64,000 bases of DNA from Aminivibrio sp. GTDB taxonomy: Bacteria; Synergistota; Synergistia; Synergistales; Aminobacteriaceae. This document shows positions 51,573 to 59,760 of the stretch, one piece after another. Under the pieces are notes generated by a model, which ran no database searches, was not told the DNA's origin, and saw nothing but the letters and a program-made list of their open reading frames with translations. Positions within the stretch are counted from its first letter, which is position 1. Each line of letters opens with the position of its first letter. A program made the translations under genes and the position numbers. The stretch spans positions 1 through 64,000 of the forward strand of contig NZ_JAESIH010000047.1 in the NCBI RefSeq assembly GCF_016756745.1, given 5' to 3'.

Positions 51573-52727
51573 CTATTCGACGGAGAAATACTTTTTCACG
51601 AACTTGAAGGTCTTGTTGGCCACGTCCACCTGCTGGATCACCGCAGGCTTGTCGAGGGGGTTGTGATCCTCGGGGTTGATGGTGAGGGGGCCGCTGGTAA
51701 CCTTGATGTCCTTCAGGTTGGCGAGGGCGTCGGCGAGCTTGGCGCCGTCGGTGGTCCCGGCCTTCTTCAGGCCTTCCACGATCATGATGAGGGCGTCCTG
51801 GGCCATGACGGGGTTCGGAAGCACAGGCTCCTCGCCGAAAGCGGCCTTGTACTCGGCCACGAAATCCTGGATATCGGGGTCGGCCAGATCCGCGAGGTTC
51901 ACGAAATACCCGCCGTCGATGGCGCTGCCGCCAAGCTCGATGAGATCCGGGCTGCCCCAGTTGTCCGTTCCGAGGAGTACGGCGCCGATGCCGAGGTCCC
52001 TGGCCTGCTTGGCGGCCATGGCGGCTTCCTTCTGGCTGGTGGGGATGAAGATGACGTCAGGGGCGAGATCCTTCATCTTGCCGAGCTGGGCCCTGTAGTC
52101 GAGCTCGTCGGTCCTGAAGGCCTCCTTCGCCACGATGGTGCCGCCCTTCTCCACGAAGGCCTCCTCGAAGTACTTCGCGAGCCACTGGCCGTAGTCCGAT
52201 CCAACGTCGTAGAGAATGGCGCCCTTCTTCGCCCCGAGGTCAGTCACGGCAAACCGGGCCGCCACCGTCCCCTGGAAAGGGTCAATGAAGCAGGGGCGGA
52301 AGGCGAAAGGACGAACCTTGCCGGACCTCTGGTCGATAGTCACGTAGGGGTTGGTGGCGGTGGTGACCACCATGGGGATGCCCGCCCTCTCGAATACGGG
52401 GGCTGAAGCGATGGCGTTGCCGCTCTGGGCAGGGCCGATGACGGCCACGACACCGTCGGAGACGAGCCGGCGGGCCACGTTGACCGCTTCGACCCCGTCA
52501 TTCCGGTTGTCGTAGCGGACGAACTCGATCTTCTTCCCGAGGACGCCGCCGGCGCCGTTGATCTTCTTCACGAGCATGTCAAGTGCCCGGGCCTCGGACT
52601 GTCCCCACATGGAAGCGCCGCCGGTGAGGGACACGGTATGGCCGATGCGGATCACGTCATCCGCGAAGGCGGCTCCCGCAAAGACAAGGATCAAGACTGC
52701 CGCTGCCATCATAAGGATCTTTCTCAT
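51573..52727 (-). CDS. livK: Branched-chain amino acid ABC transporter, substrate-binding protein LivK
   Basis: This 384-residue periplasmic protein has a signal peptide (MRKILMMAAAVLILVFAGAAFA). IRIGHTVSLTGGASMWGQSEARALDM and VAVIGPAQSGNAIASAPVFERAGIPMV are typical of type I periplasmic amino-acid binding folds. The ATG at 52727 is preferred; a TTG four codons upstream directly abuts the GGGAGG site and is too close. The ligand could be leucine/isoleucine/valine or another amino acid or amide. Confidence 0.92.
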   Translation of the reverse strand: MRKILMMAAAVLILVFAGAAFADDVIRIGHTVSLTGGASMWGQSEARALDMLVKKINGAGGVLGKKIEFVRYDNRNDGVEAVNVARRLVSDGVVAVIGPAQSGNAIASAPVFERAGIPMVVTTATNPYVTIDQRSGKVRPFAFRPCFIDPFQGTVAARFAVTDLGAKKGAILYDVGSDYGQWLAKYFEEAFVEKGGTIVAKEAFRTDELDYRAQLGKMKDLAPDVIFIPTSQKEAAMAAKQARDLGIGAVLLGTDNWGSPDLIELGGSAIDGGYFVNLADLADPDIQDFVAEYKAAFGEEPVLPNPVMAQDALIMIVEGLKKAGTTDGAKLADALANLKDIKVTSGPLTINPEDHNPLDKPAVIQQVDVANKTFKFVKKYFSVE

Positions 52728-52850
52728 TTCTTTTCTCAACCTCCCTGGTATTTGGCGTTTGTTTCCAATCCGATTTTCCGCCCGTCAGGACGGGGATCCA
52801 ACCGTCACTCTCTTTTTTTTCCGGCCCCACCTCCAGATATGGTGTTCCGT

Positions 52851-54155
52851 TCACTCCAGATGCTTCGGAATTCTGTCCCACCGGAGCACATCGTCGTAGG
52901 TCTGCCTCTCCGCGATCACGTCGGCCCGCCCCGGGCTCACCAGCACGGCAGCCGGTCGGGGAATGCGGTTGTAGTTGCTCGCCATGGAGAAGGTGTAGGC
53001 CCCGGTGTTCAGCACCGCGAGCAGGTCGCCCCGCTCCAGGGGAGGGACCTTCAGCCTCTCGATGAGCACGTCCCCGGACTCGCAGCATTTCCCGGCCACC
53101 GTCACCGTCTCCGTAGGTTCCCTGTTCATCTTGCCCGCCGCCACGGCCCAGTACTTCGCGCCGTACAGGGCGGGCCTCGGATTGTCCGTCATGCCCCCGT
53201 CAACAGCGACGTAGGTCACCATTCCGTCGATGGTCTTCACCGTCTGCACGGTGTACAGGGTAATTCCCGCCTCGGAGACGATCCACCGGCCCGGCTCGAT
53301 GATAACCTGAGGCAGGGGGATTCCCTCCGCGGCGCATCCCGCAGCGAGGGTCTCCATCATGGCGTCGGTGAAGGAGGCTATGGGGGGAGTCTTCCCTTCG
53401 GGGTCCAATTCCACGCCGTACCCCCCGCCCATGTTGAGTTCCATGGTGGTGAAACCGAGGTCCCGGGAAAATTCGGCAATGGTCTTTACCACGATTCCCA
53501 CGGCCATCACGTGGGATGTGTTCTCGAAAATCTGGGAACCGATGTGGAAATGGAATCCCCTGAGGGAAAGGCAGTCCGAGTCCATGGCTCTCCGCACCGC
53601 CGTTCTGAGGGAGTTCCCGAGGAGAGGAAACCCGAACTTGGAGCCCGTGTGGCCCGTAAGTATATATTTGTGGGTGTGGGCGTCCACCCCCGGGGTAACC
53701 CGGAAGAGGATGTCCGCCCTTTTTCCCGCTTTCCGGGCGATCTCTTCAAGGGCGTCGAGCTCCGAGGCGCCGTCCACGACGATCCGCCCCACTCCAGCAT
53801 CGAGGGCATAACGGAGTTCCTCCTCCGTCTTGCTGTTGCCGTGGAAAAAAACGTTTTCCATGGGGAAGCCGGCGGATTTTGCCGTGTGGAGCTCCCCTCC
53901 CGATACTACGTCGAGCCCCAGCCCTTCCGAGGCAATGATCCTGCACATGGCCAGGGGAAGGAAAGCCTTCCCGGCATACACCGCCAAGGCATTCGCCCAC
54001 CGGTCCATGAAGGATTCCCTCACCGCCCTGCATCGGGCCCGAATCCCCTCCTCGGACAAGACGTACAGCGGCGTCCCGAAACGCTCCGCCAGTTCCGTCA
54101 CGTCCCATCCTCCGAAGAGGAAATGCCCCCTGTCATTCACGTTCTGCTGGCCCAC
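52851..54155 (-). CDS. lysA: Diaminopimelate decarboxylase
   Basis: This 434-residue PLP enzyme makes lysine from meso-diaminopimelate. The PLP lysine lies in NALAVYAGKAFLPLAMCRI. HFHIGSQIFE and GGGYGVELDPEGKTP are fold-III decarboxylase signatures, and CCESGDVLIE supplies the active-site Cys. The GTG at 54155 is chosen because it lies downstream of the T-box terminator and has AGAGGTG 9 nt upstream. The open frame extending to 54434 is in the T-box leader and is not expected to be translated. Confidence 0.93.
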   Translation of the reverse strand: MGQQNVNDRGHFLFGGWDVTELAERFGTPLYVLSEEGIRARCRAVRESFMDRWANALAVYAGKAFLPLAMCRIIASEGLGLDVVSGGELHTAKSAGFPMENVFFHGNSKTEEELRYALDAGVGRIVVDGASELDALEEIARKAGKRADILFRVTPGVDAHTHKYILTGHTGSKFGFPLLGNSLRTAVRRAMDSDCLSLRGFHFHIGSQIFENTSHVMAVGIVVKTIAEFSRDLGFTTMELNMGGGYGVELDPEGKTPPIASFTDAMMETLAAGCAAEGIPLPQVIIEPGRWIVSEAGITLYTVQTVKTIDGMVTYVAVDGGMTDNPRPALYGAKYWAVAAGKMNREPTETVTVAGKCCESGDVLIERLKVPPLERGDLLAVLNTGAYTFSMASNYNRIPRPAAVLVSPGRADVIAERQTYDDVLRWDRIPKHLE

Positions 54156-54189
54156 TCCGGCTGCACCTCTTTCCGTTCGAAAAAAACGG

Positions 54190-54465
54190 TGAATAAAAAA
54201 CGACCCGCCCCGATGAAGGGACGAGTCGTTGAACTCGCGGTACCACCCTGCTTGGGCGCATGCCGCAGCGCCCCGCTCTCGGCTCTGTGACGGGAGCCTC
54301 CCGGAGGCGTACTTCCGGTTCATTCGAACCGTTTCAGCCCCGGCTCCGCAGTCTTTCGCTCCTCCGTTCCTGCCCGGGAAGCTTCTCAGCCTGTGGACTT
54401 CCCTCTCTGGCGGCAGATTCATTACTTCGGGCATTCTGCATCATCGCCTGTGCTTTCTTTGTTTC
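54190..54465 (-). ncRNA. T-box leader upstream of lysA
   Basis: The invariant T-box sequence AGGGTGGTACCGCG (54236-54249) is on the minus strand, preceded by a long structured leader containing AGAGAGGGAAG and GGCTGAGAAGCTTCC of stem I. Downstream, AACGACTCGTCCC and GGGCGGGTCGTT (about 54199-54230) form a terminator with a T run. Uncharged tRNA should stabilise the antiterminator and allow lysA transcription. A lysine specifier is expected; I see an AAA near 54354-54356 but cannot prove that it is the specifier. Confidence 0.93.
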
Positions 54466-54469
54466 GGAC

Positions 54470-54498
54470 ATTATATCCAGCGGGGGAAGGAACGTCAA
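54470..54498 (-). promoter_or_regulatory. Promoter of the T-box-lysA transcript
   Basis: TTGACG (54493-54498) and a perfect TATAAT (54470-54475) are 17 nt apart on the minus strand. The -35 is 15 nt from repeat copy I. Confidence 0.8.
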
Positions 54499-54513
54499 CA
54501 TAAAAAAAACGAA

Positions 54514-54534
54514 CCTAAATCCGCAGGATTTAGG
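54514..54534. repeat. Minimal palindromic element, copy I (21 bp)
   Basis: CCTAAATCC-GCA-GGATTTAGG is a perfect 9-bp inverted repeat with a 3-nt loop, the smallest family member. Flanks ACGAA (54509-54513) and ACGGA (54535-54539) match at four of five positions. It lies centrally between two divergent promoters, 15 and 14 nt from their -35 boxes. Confidence 0.75.
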
Positions 54535-54548
54535 ACGGAAAGTCGGTA

Positions 54549-54577
54549 TTGACAGAAAAAAACAGGGCGTGTATTCT
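54549..54577 (+). promoter_or_regulatory. Promoter of the amino-acid binding protein gene
   Basis: A consensus TTGACA (54549-54554) is followed after 17 nt by TATTCT (54572-54577). It is divergent from the lysA promoter with copy I in the middle. Confidence 0.65.
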
Positions 54578-54646
54578 GACTGTACATTGAATATCATTCG
54601 TGCGGAATGATATAAACATATGTTCAATAACAAAGGAGAGATCATC

Positions 54647-55390
54647 ATGAAAAAACTGCTGCTCGCGCTTCTGGTCCTGGCCCTCGCGGCCACCGGCGGA
54701 TGGGCCGATGTCATGGCCAAGGACGTGATTCTTGTGGGAACGGAAAGCACTTACCCCCCCTACGAGTTCCGTGACGAGAAGAACAACCTGAAGGGTTTCG
54801 ACATCGACCTCATGGAAGCCATCGCGGCGAAGATCGGCAAGAAGCTCGAGTGGGTGGACATGCCGTTCGACAGTCTCATCCCCTCCCTGCTCGCGAAGAA
54901 GATCGACATCGTGGCCGCCGGAATGAGCGCCACGGAAGAGCGGGCAAAAAAGGTCGCCTTCTCCGATAACTATGAAATCTCCATCAGCGCTTTCATCGTG
55001 AAGGCGGACAACGACTCCATGAAGGTTCTCGACGACATGAAGGGCAAAACCGTGGCGGTCCAGCTGGGCACGGTGCAGGAGACCTACTCCCGGACCATCC
55101 CCGGCGTAACGGTGAAGTCTTTTCAGAAGTTTGACGATTGCGTCCGGGAAGTCATCCTCGGGAGGGTGGACGCAACTCTCATGGACACCCCCGTGGCCAA
55201 GAGCTACGTGGAACACAAGGATTTCACCGGGAAGATCAAGATGGCCTTCGAGCAGGAAATCACCGGCTCAGGGAAAGCTCTCGCCATGAACCTTGGTGAG
55301 ACGGCCTTCATAACGGCGGTCAACGCAGCCCTGGCGGACCTCGAAAAGAGCGGAGAGCTCGCGAAGCTGAAGGAGCAGTGGTTCAAGTAG
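54647..55390 (+). CDS. Amino-acid ABC transporter substrate-binding protein (family 3), orphan
   Basis: This 247-residue exported protein has a signal peptide (MKKLLLALLVLALAATGGWADVMA). VGTESTYPPYEFRDEKNNLKGFDIDLMEAIAAKIGKKLEWVDMPFDSLIPSL is the canonical family-3 start. GMSATEERAKKVAFSDNY and GKTVAVQLGTVQETY follow. AAAGGAGAG precedes the ATG at 54647. A strong terminator directly follows and no permease or ATPase is adjacent, so it must share components encoded elsewhere. The ligand may be a basic or polar amino acid; its divergence from lysA makes lysine a reasonable guess. Confidence 0.9.
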   Translation: MKKLLLALLVLALAATGGWADVMAKDVILVGTESTYPPYEFRDEKNNLKGFDIDLMEAIAAKIGKKLEWVDMPFDSLIPSLLAKKIDIVAAGMSATEERAKKVAFSDNYEISISAFIVKADNDSMKVLDDMKGKTVAVQLGTVQETYSRTIPGVTVKSFQKFDDCVREVILGRVDATLMDTPVAKSYVEHKDFTGKIKMAFEQEITGSGKALAMNLGETAFITAVNAALADLEKSGELAKLKEQWFK

Positions 55391-55406
55391 TATTCCCCGA
55401 AACGGA

Positions 55407-55443
55407 AGCCCCCGGCCCGTTCCTCGGTCCGGGGGCTTTTTTT
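55407..55443 (+). terminator. Intrinsic terminator after the orphan binding protein
   Basis: AGCCCCCGG (55407-55415) and CCGGGGGCT (55429-55437) form the stem, followed by seven T residues. It abuts the 3' end of the convergent larA-like gene. Confidence 0.9.
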
Positions 55444-56701
55444 ATTGGCTGTCCGCCCTGAGGACGATACAGTTTCCTGACTTCACGTACACCATGGGAC
55501 CGGGGGGAACCCGGGGGAGCATCCATTCCACGGCGGAGTCGAAGGAGGAGAAGGTCTCCCCGGGGAAAGGGGTTCCTTCCCTCTCCGTCACCAGGGCGGC
55601 CGGATGTCCCTTCATGTCGTGGGGAAACTTGAGGGCGATGAAGCCCGGTATGGTGAAGTCTTCTTTCAGCCTGCGGAGAAGAACCCCGGGATCAGAGAGC
55701 GCCAGGGGAAGATCTGCGGCGAAGTTTCCCGGGCCGAGACCGTCTTCGAGACCCGCACACAGGATGAGCCCCCCGCCGGGCATCAGGGCGCCGAGAGAGG
55801 CGGTAACTGCCTTGGTGGCCTGGTACAGATCGATATCGTATGGGTATCCCCCGCTGGATACCACCACGAGGGCCGCCTTCTCCGGGATGTGAAGCGTCTG
55901 GAGCGCCCGGGCCATTTCCACGCCTTTCCCCCACGCCTCGCCAAGCCTCCCCGCCGTGTAGCAGTAGGGTTTGCCCGTCTCGTCGGGAATGACGTTGAGC
56001 AGAAAAATAGTCTTGCCCTGTTCCAGGATTCTACCGTATTCCTCCATGTCTTCGGCGGTGGCGTTTCCCGAGAGCCTGCCCACGTTCACATCCAGGCCTT
56101 CGATCCCCCCACTCAAGGAAAGGCCGTGGTTGTTGCGGACCGATGCTCTGCCGCTGATGCCGGGCAGAAGCCCCTTTCTTCCGCCGCTGAACCCGGCGAG
56201 ATCGTGGTAGACTATGCCACCGGCCAGAACCAGCAGATCCGCCCCCAAGGCCTCCGGCGCAATCGCCACGGGAGTTCCCCGGGATGTGACCGCGCCCGTG
56301 TCGGCGACCTTCTCCGGATCGGACCAAACGACGGCATCTCGGGGTCGGGAGGCCCCGCCGAGAAGAAGCCCCTTCTCCTCTTCCGTGGGAGCCCTGTGAA
56401 GCCCGGCACCGATGATCCACGTCACGGCGGCCGTTCCATCCCCTATCTCTTTCCTGAGGGCGCGGGCCATTCGGGGTACGTCCTGCCACATCCTGGTGGC
56501 GTCAGGAAGGACAATGGCGATTTTTCCGGCCCGGGAGGCCAGGGATGACAGCCGGGGGGAGTCGAAGGGAGCGGCAAGGGCGTCTTCGGGAGTTCCCTCA
56601 GGAGGCCGTTCGCCCCGGGGACGGGGGATCACCACGTCCCGGGGAGGCATCCAGGGGATGGTCTTTCTTCCCAGGGGAATCTGCAGTGTACGGTCAGTCA
56701 T
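55442..56701 (-). CDS. LarA-like nickel-pincer racemase/epimerase (DUF2088)
   Basis: This 419-residue protein belongs to the lactate racemase LarA family, which racemises alpha-hydroxy acids using a nickel-pincer nucleotide. AIVLPDATRMW opens the Rossmann part. IIGAGLHRAPT carries one catalytic His; IVYHDLAGFSGGRKGLLPG supplies the second His and the Lys that binds the cofactor. The ATG at 56701 overlaps the response-regulator gene by 8 nt. No larB, larC or larE cofactor genes are in the window. The true substrate is unknown; the operon with poly-gamma-glutamate genes is unusual. Confidence 0.85.
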   Translation of the reverse strand: MTDRTLQIPLGRKTIPWMPPRDVVIPRPRGERPPEGTPEDALAAPFDSPRLSSLASRAGKIAIVLPDATRMWQDVPRMARALRKEIGDGTAAVTWIIGAGLHRAPTEEEKGLLLGGASRPRDAVVWSDPEKVADTGAVTSRGTPVAIAPEALGADLLVLAGGIVYHDLAGFSGGRKGLLPGISGRASVRNNHGLSLSGGIEGLDVNVGRLSGNATAEDMEEYGRILEQGKTIFLLNVIPDETGKPYCYTAGRLGEAWGKGVEMARALQTLHIPEKAALVVVSSGGYPYDIDLYQATKAVTASLGALMPGGGLILCAGLEDGLGPGNFAADLPLALSDPGVLLRRLKEDFTIPGFIALKFPHDMKGHPAALVTEREGTPFPGETFSSFDSAVEWMLPRVPPGPMVYVKSGNCIVLRADSQ

Positions 56702-57365
56702 TCTCTTCCTTCTCCTCTTTCTTTTCCTCAGCAGGCTCCGAAGGGCCCGGTATGGCGTAATAGGTTTTCGGCCGTCCGGGACGGCCGTCCTGAACCCCGG
56801 CGCTTCTGACGATAAGCCCCCTGTCGGCAAGATACTCGAGGTACCTGTGTGCGGTTACGTAGGCAAGGCCGCATGCTGCAGCCACCTCGTCGCAGTCCCC
56901 GGGGGAGGGGAACTCCTTGAGTTTTTCCAGCACCTTCCGCATGGTATCCTTACTCACGCCTTTTTTTCGTTCTTCCCAGTTGAGCAGTTCTCTGTGGGCG
57001 CAGAGCTTTTCGTGAAGCCGGATGCGGGCGGTGAAGTCGGCGAGGCGTATGGGCTTGGAGATGAAATCGTCGGCTCCCGCCAGGGTGAGGTGCGAGGCCA
57101 GTTCGCCGCCATCCTCCACCGTGAGGGCAATGAGAACGAGCTTCGAGGAAAGTTCCCGGGCTTTTCGTATGATGTGGAGCCCGTTCATGACAGGCATGTG
57201 ATAATCCACCAGGAGGATGTCCACCTCGTCGAGCTTCACCCATCGGAGACACTCCTCCGGCTCGCTGGTGGCGAGCATTCTCCACCCTTCCGTGGACGCC
57301 ATGGCCTCGAGAGTATAGAGAATGGACCGGTCGTCGTCAATTGCCCCGATATGAAGCGGCATCAT
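56694..57365 (-). CDS. Response regulator (CitB/DcuR-like)
   Basis: This 223-residue protein has a receiver domain (1-120) with IGAIDDDRSI, the phospho-acceptor Asp in ILLVDYHMP (about 54) and Lys in FISKPI. The C-terminal part (about 130-205) has a winged helix, CDEVAAACGLAYVTAHRYLEYL, resembling CitB/DcuR regulators of dicarboxylate sensing. A charged tail EPAEEKKEEKEEND follows. It overlaps the kinase gene as ATGATG and the larA-like gene by 8 nt. Confidence 0.9.
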   Translation of the reverse strand: MMPLHIGAIDDDRSILYTLEAMASTEGWRMLATSEPEECLRWVKLDEVDILLVDYHMPVMNGLHIIRKARELSSKLVLIALTVEDGGELASHLTLAGADDFISKPIRLADFTARIRLHEKLCAHRELLNWEERKKGVSKDTMRKVLEKLKEFPSPGDCDEVAAACGLAYVTAHRYLEYLADRGLIVRSAGVQDGRPGRPKTYYAIPGPSEPAEEKKEEKEEND

Positions 57366-58729
57366 AGATCATCCTTTCTTTTTTCGGCCCTTCCGAGAGT
57401 CAGCGCCGCCCTGGCTCCTCCCCCGGGAAGGTTTTCGGAACTGAAGGTCCCCCTGTGATTGCGTACCACCATTGTAACGTATTGGAGGCCGAGGCCCGTG
57501 GAATTCCACCCCGAACCGGATGTCCGGTCCGGAGGGAAGCCCGGCCCTTCATCGGTCACGGCGAGGGTGACCCTGTCGCCTTCCATGGACACGGACAAGG
57601 TGATTTTTCCGCCCCCCGCCTGCATGTTTGCCTTCCGCGCGTTGTCGAGAAGGTTCACCACCGCCCTGGACATGCGCACCACGTTCACTTCCACCATCTC
57701 CGCCATGACCGGCCGCTCCGCCTCCAGCAGCACCGTCTCTCTCCAGGGGAAGGGGCTGATCTGGGTAAAGACGTACTCCACCAGGTCGCCTATGGAGACC
57801 TGCCTCCTGAAATCCTCGCGGAGTATCTCGGAGACCATCTCCTCCATGGACCGGGCCGCTTCACAGATGACGGCGCCGTATCTCGCCGCGTTCCCCTCCC
57901 CCCTGCCCGAGACGATGACGTCCCCGAGACCGAGGATGGTGGTGAGGGGCCGTTTCAGGTCATGGACAAGCTGCTGCATTTCCACGAGACTCCGGTTGCT
58001 GAGACTTTCTTCCCTCAGGCGGGCCATCTTCTTCTCCCTGTCCCTGAGGAGGGCCATGTCGGCGAGCCTGGCGCTGTAGGTCACCATGAGCTCGGTGGTG
58101 AGGACCCCTGAGAGAAAAAGCCCGGTGAAGACGGCGCCCCCCGACCAGTTGAGAAGCCCCTCCCTTTCGAGAATCCCGGCGGCGGTCTTCACCGACGAGG
58201 AGAGTTCCCCCCAGCCGGCGCCCCATGCCGTAAGGGAAGGGATGATATCGAGCCACTGGAACGAAAAGACGAAAAGGGCAAGAGCTATGGACTTGTAGAC
58301 CCAGTCGGAAATGTTCCTGGTGAGGTACCGGAGCACGAGAACGCTGGTCACGCTGAGAACGGCGGGGATGCCGAAATGGAGCTGAATCCCCTCGCCAAGG
58401 ACGGGAGGAAGGAAATATGTCATGGGTATGGCGGCGGCGGGGGTCAGCCAGGAGAGGAAGGAGAGGGAGGGGTGAAGCCCTGCAAGGCCGTTTCCCGCAA
58501 GGAACCATCCGAGGTAGAGGGCAATGGCCCGAAGTCCGTTCAACATCACCACGAAGGAAGCGGCGGTGAGAAGGTCGCCGCTGTCCATGGTCTCGGGAAT
58601 GCGGGCGATGGCTGCCAGCAGGGGGGCCGATGATATCCGCTGAGCCGCGGTCCAGAACAGGAGGAAGAACAGGGCGGCGGCGAGCTGCCTCGCCGGGTGG
58701 GTGCCGTTCACGGTCTCCATCGGTCCCAC
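57362..58729 (-). CDS. Membrane sensor histidine kinase
   Basis: This 455-residue kinase has about six to eight N-terminal transmembrane segments (residues 15-215) and no large periplasmic domain. The H-box is MQQLVHDLKRPLTTILGLGD (His about 256). The catalytic part has NLLDNARKANMQ, DEGPGFPPD and TGLGLQYV. The membrane-buried sensor suggests detection of a membrane-associated or intramembrane signal. It overlaps pgsW by about 22 nt and its response regulator by a few bases, so the three are translated together. Confidence 0.9.
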   Translation of the reverse strand: MGPMETVNGTHPARQLAAALFFLLFWTAAQRISSAPLLAAIARIPETMDSGDLLTAASFVVMLNGLRAIALYLGWFLAGNGLAGLHPSLSFLSWLTPAAAIPMTYFLPPVLGEGIQLHFGIPAVLSVTSVLVLRYLTRNISDWVYKSIALALFVFSFQWLDIIPSLTAWGAGWGELSSSVKTAAGILEREGLLNWSGGAVFTGLFLSGVLTTELMVTYSARLADMALLRDREKKMARLREESLSNRSLVEMQQLVHDLKRPLTTILGLGDVIVSGRGEGNAARYGAVICEAARSMEEMVSEILREDFRRQVSIGDLVEYVFTQISPFPWRETVLLEAERPVMAEMVEVNVVRMSRAVVNLLDNARKANMQAGGGKITLSVSMEGDRVTLAVTDEGPGFPPDRTSGSGWNSTGLGLQYVTMVVRNHRGTFSSENLPGGGARAALTLGRAEKRKDDL

Positions 58730-59760
58730 CGCCTGTGGAAAAGCAGGAAGAGAAAGAAAAAGGCCACGCCGGCCGCCGACACGGCGCCGCTTCTGAGGGA
58801 GACGAACCGGGGAGCCGGGACTCCGTCATAGGGAATCCCCGCTTCAGAGGCCATTTCCTTCATATTCAGGAAGTGGAGCACGGGAATACCCTCCTCCAGG
58901 AGGCGCTGCAGAACACCCTCCCCGGGAAGGACCGCTCCTTCCGGCGGGGGAGGAAAAAGCCCCCCCCGGAGGAAATCCGAATCGTTTCCGGCAAAGGCCG
59001 CCGCTCCTCCGCCGACGTTCACCGCAAGGCGGGGCGCAAAAGCGGTCACCAGGGCGGTCTTTGCATCAATCATTCCGGCAAGGGAGGAAGCCTTCAGAAA
59101 GGGAACATTTTCACGGGCAGCGGCGTCCTCCAGGATTTTCCGTCCCTCCTCCGGAAGGTCGCCCCCCATCTCCCCCCGTCCGCCGAGGGTGTACCAGTCA
59201 GGCTTCCGGGAGAGGAATCCTCCCTGCCGGAGGACCGATGCCATCACGGGCCACGGAAGGGAGGGATGGTTGGCTCCCCAGGTGGAGGCTCCGAGGGAAT
59301 GAATCCACAAGACATCCGCGCCCAGGTGGTCCGCCGCGGCCAGAATAGAGTAGACAAGACCCGGGAACGAGGACGACGACAAGAGCGCCACCTTGTCATT
59401 CTTCCCGATGCCCAGGGCCCGAAAGCGCCGCAGGGCATACACTGCCCAGAGGGGGTCCGCAGCGGTCCGTTTCGCCTCCAGCGGACCCAGGGTTGTTGTG
59501 AGGGGACTCCATTCCACGCCGATGAACCCCGTTTTTCCTCTGTCGGTCCCCGTTTCGGGAGCAATGCCCCGGCTCTCCCTCCACCGGAAAAGGTATTCCT
59601 GGGCGTTCCGGACTTTCTCCCAGAGCCTCAGCTCGTCTCCCGACAAGGGGCTGACGGCCCCGAAATACCAGGCGACGCCGAGGACAACGGCGAGTAAGAC
59701 AAGCCTCAGCCGTGCGTTCCGGAAAAAACTGCGCTGAACCTCAAGAAGGGAGTTTTTCAT
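58708..59760 (-). CDS. Poly-gamma-glutamate system protein (PgsW-like)
   Basis: This 350-residue protein has an N-terminal anchor (LRLVLLAVVLGVAWYFGAV) and a C-terminal one (SAAGVAFFFLFLLFH), with a large extracytoplasmic part between. KTGFIGVEWSPLTTTLGPLEAKRTAADPLWAVY and a PGLVYSILAAADHLGADVLWIHSLGASTWGANHP segment fit the TIGR04332 poly-gamma-glutamate system family, as I recall it. The start ATG at 59760 overlaps the pgsC stop as ATGA. It likely replaces PgsA/CapA in polymer export or assembly. Confidence 0.75.
   Translation of the reverse strand: MKNSLLEVQRSFFRNARLRLVLLAVVLGVAWYFGAVSPLSGDELRLWEKVRNAQEYLFRWRESRGIAPETGTDRGKTGFIGVEWSPLTTTLGPLEAKRTAADPLWAVYALRRFRALGIGKNDKVALLSSSSFPGLVYSILAAADHLGADVLWIHSLGASTWGANHPSLPWPVMASVLRQGGFLSRKPDWYTLGGRGEMGGDLPEEGRKILEDAAARENVPFLKASSLAGMIDAKTALVTAFAPRLAVNVGGGAAAFAGNDSDFLRGGLFPPPPEGAVLPGEGVLQRLLEEGIPVLHFLNMKEMASEAGIPYDGVPAPRFVSLRSGAVSAAGVAFFFLFLLFHRRWDRWRP

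Noticed and set aside
54156-54434. N-terminal extension of lysA
   Set aside because: The extension would be encoded by the T-box leader and its terminator, which is non-coding RNA.
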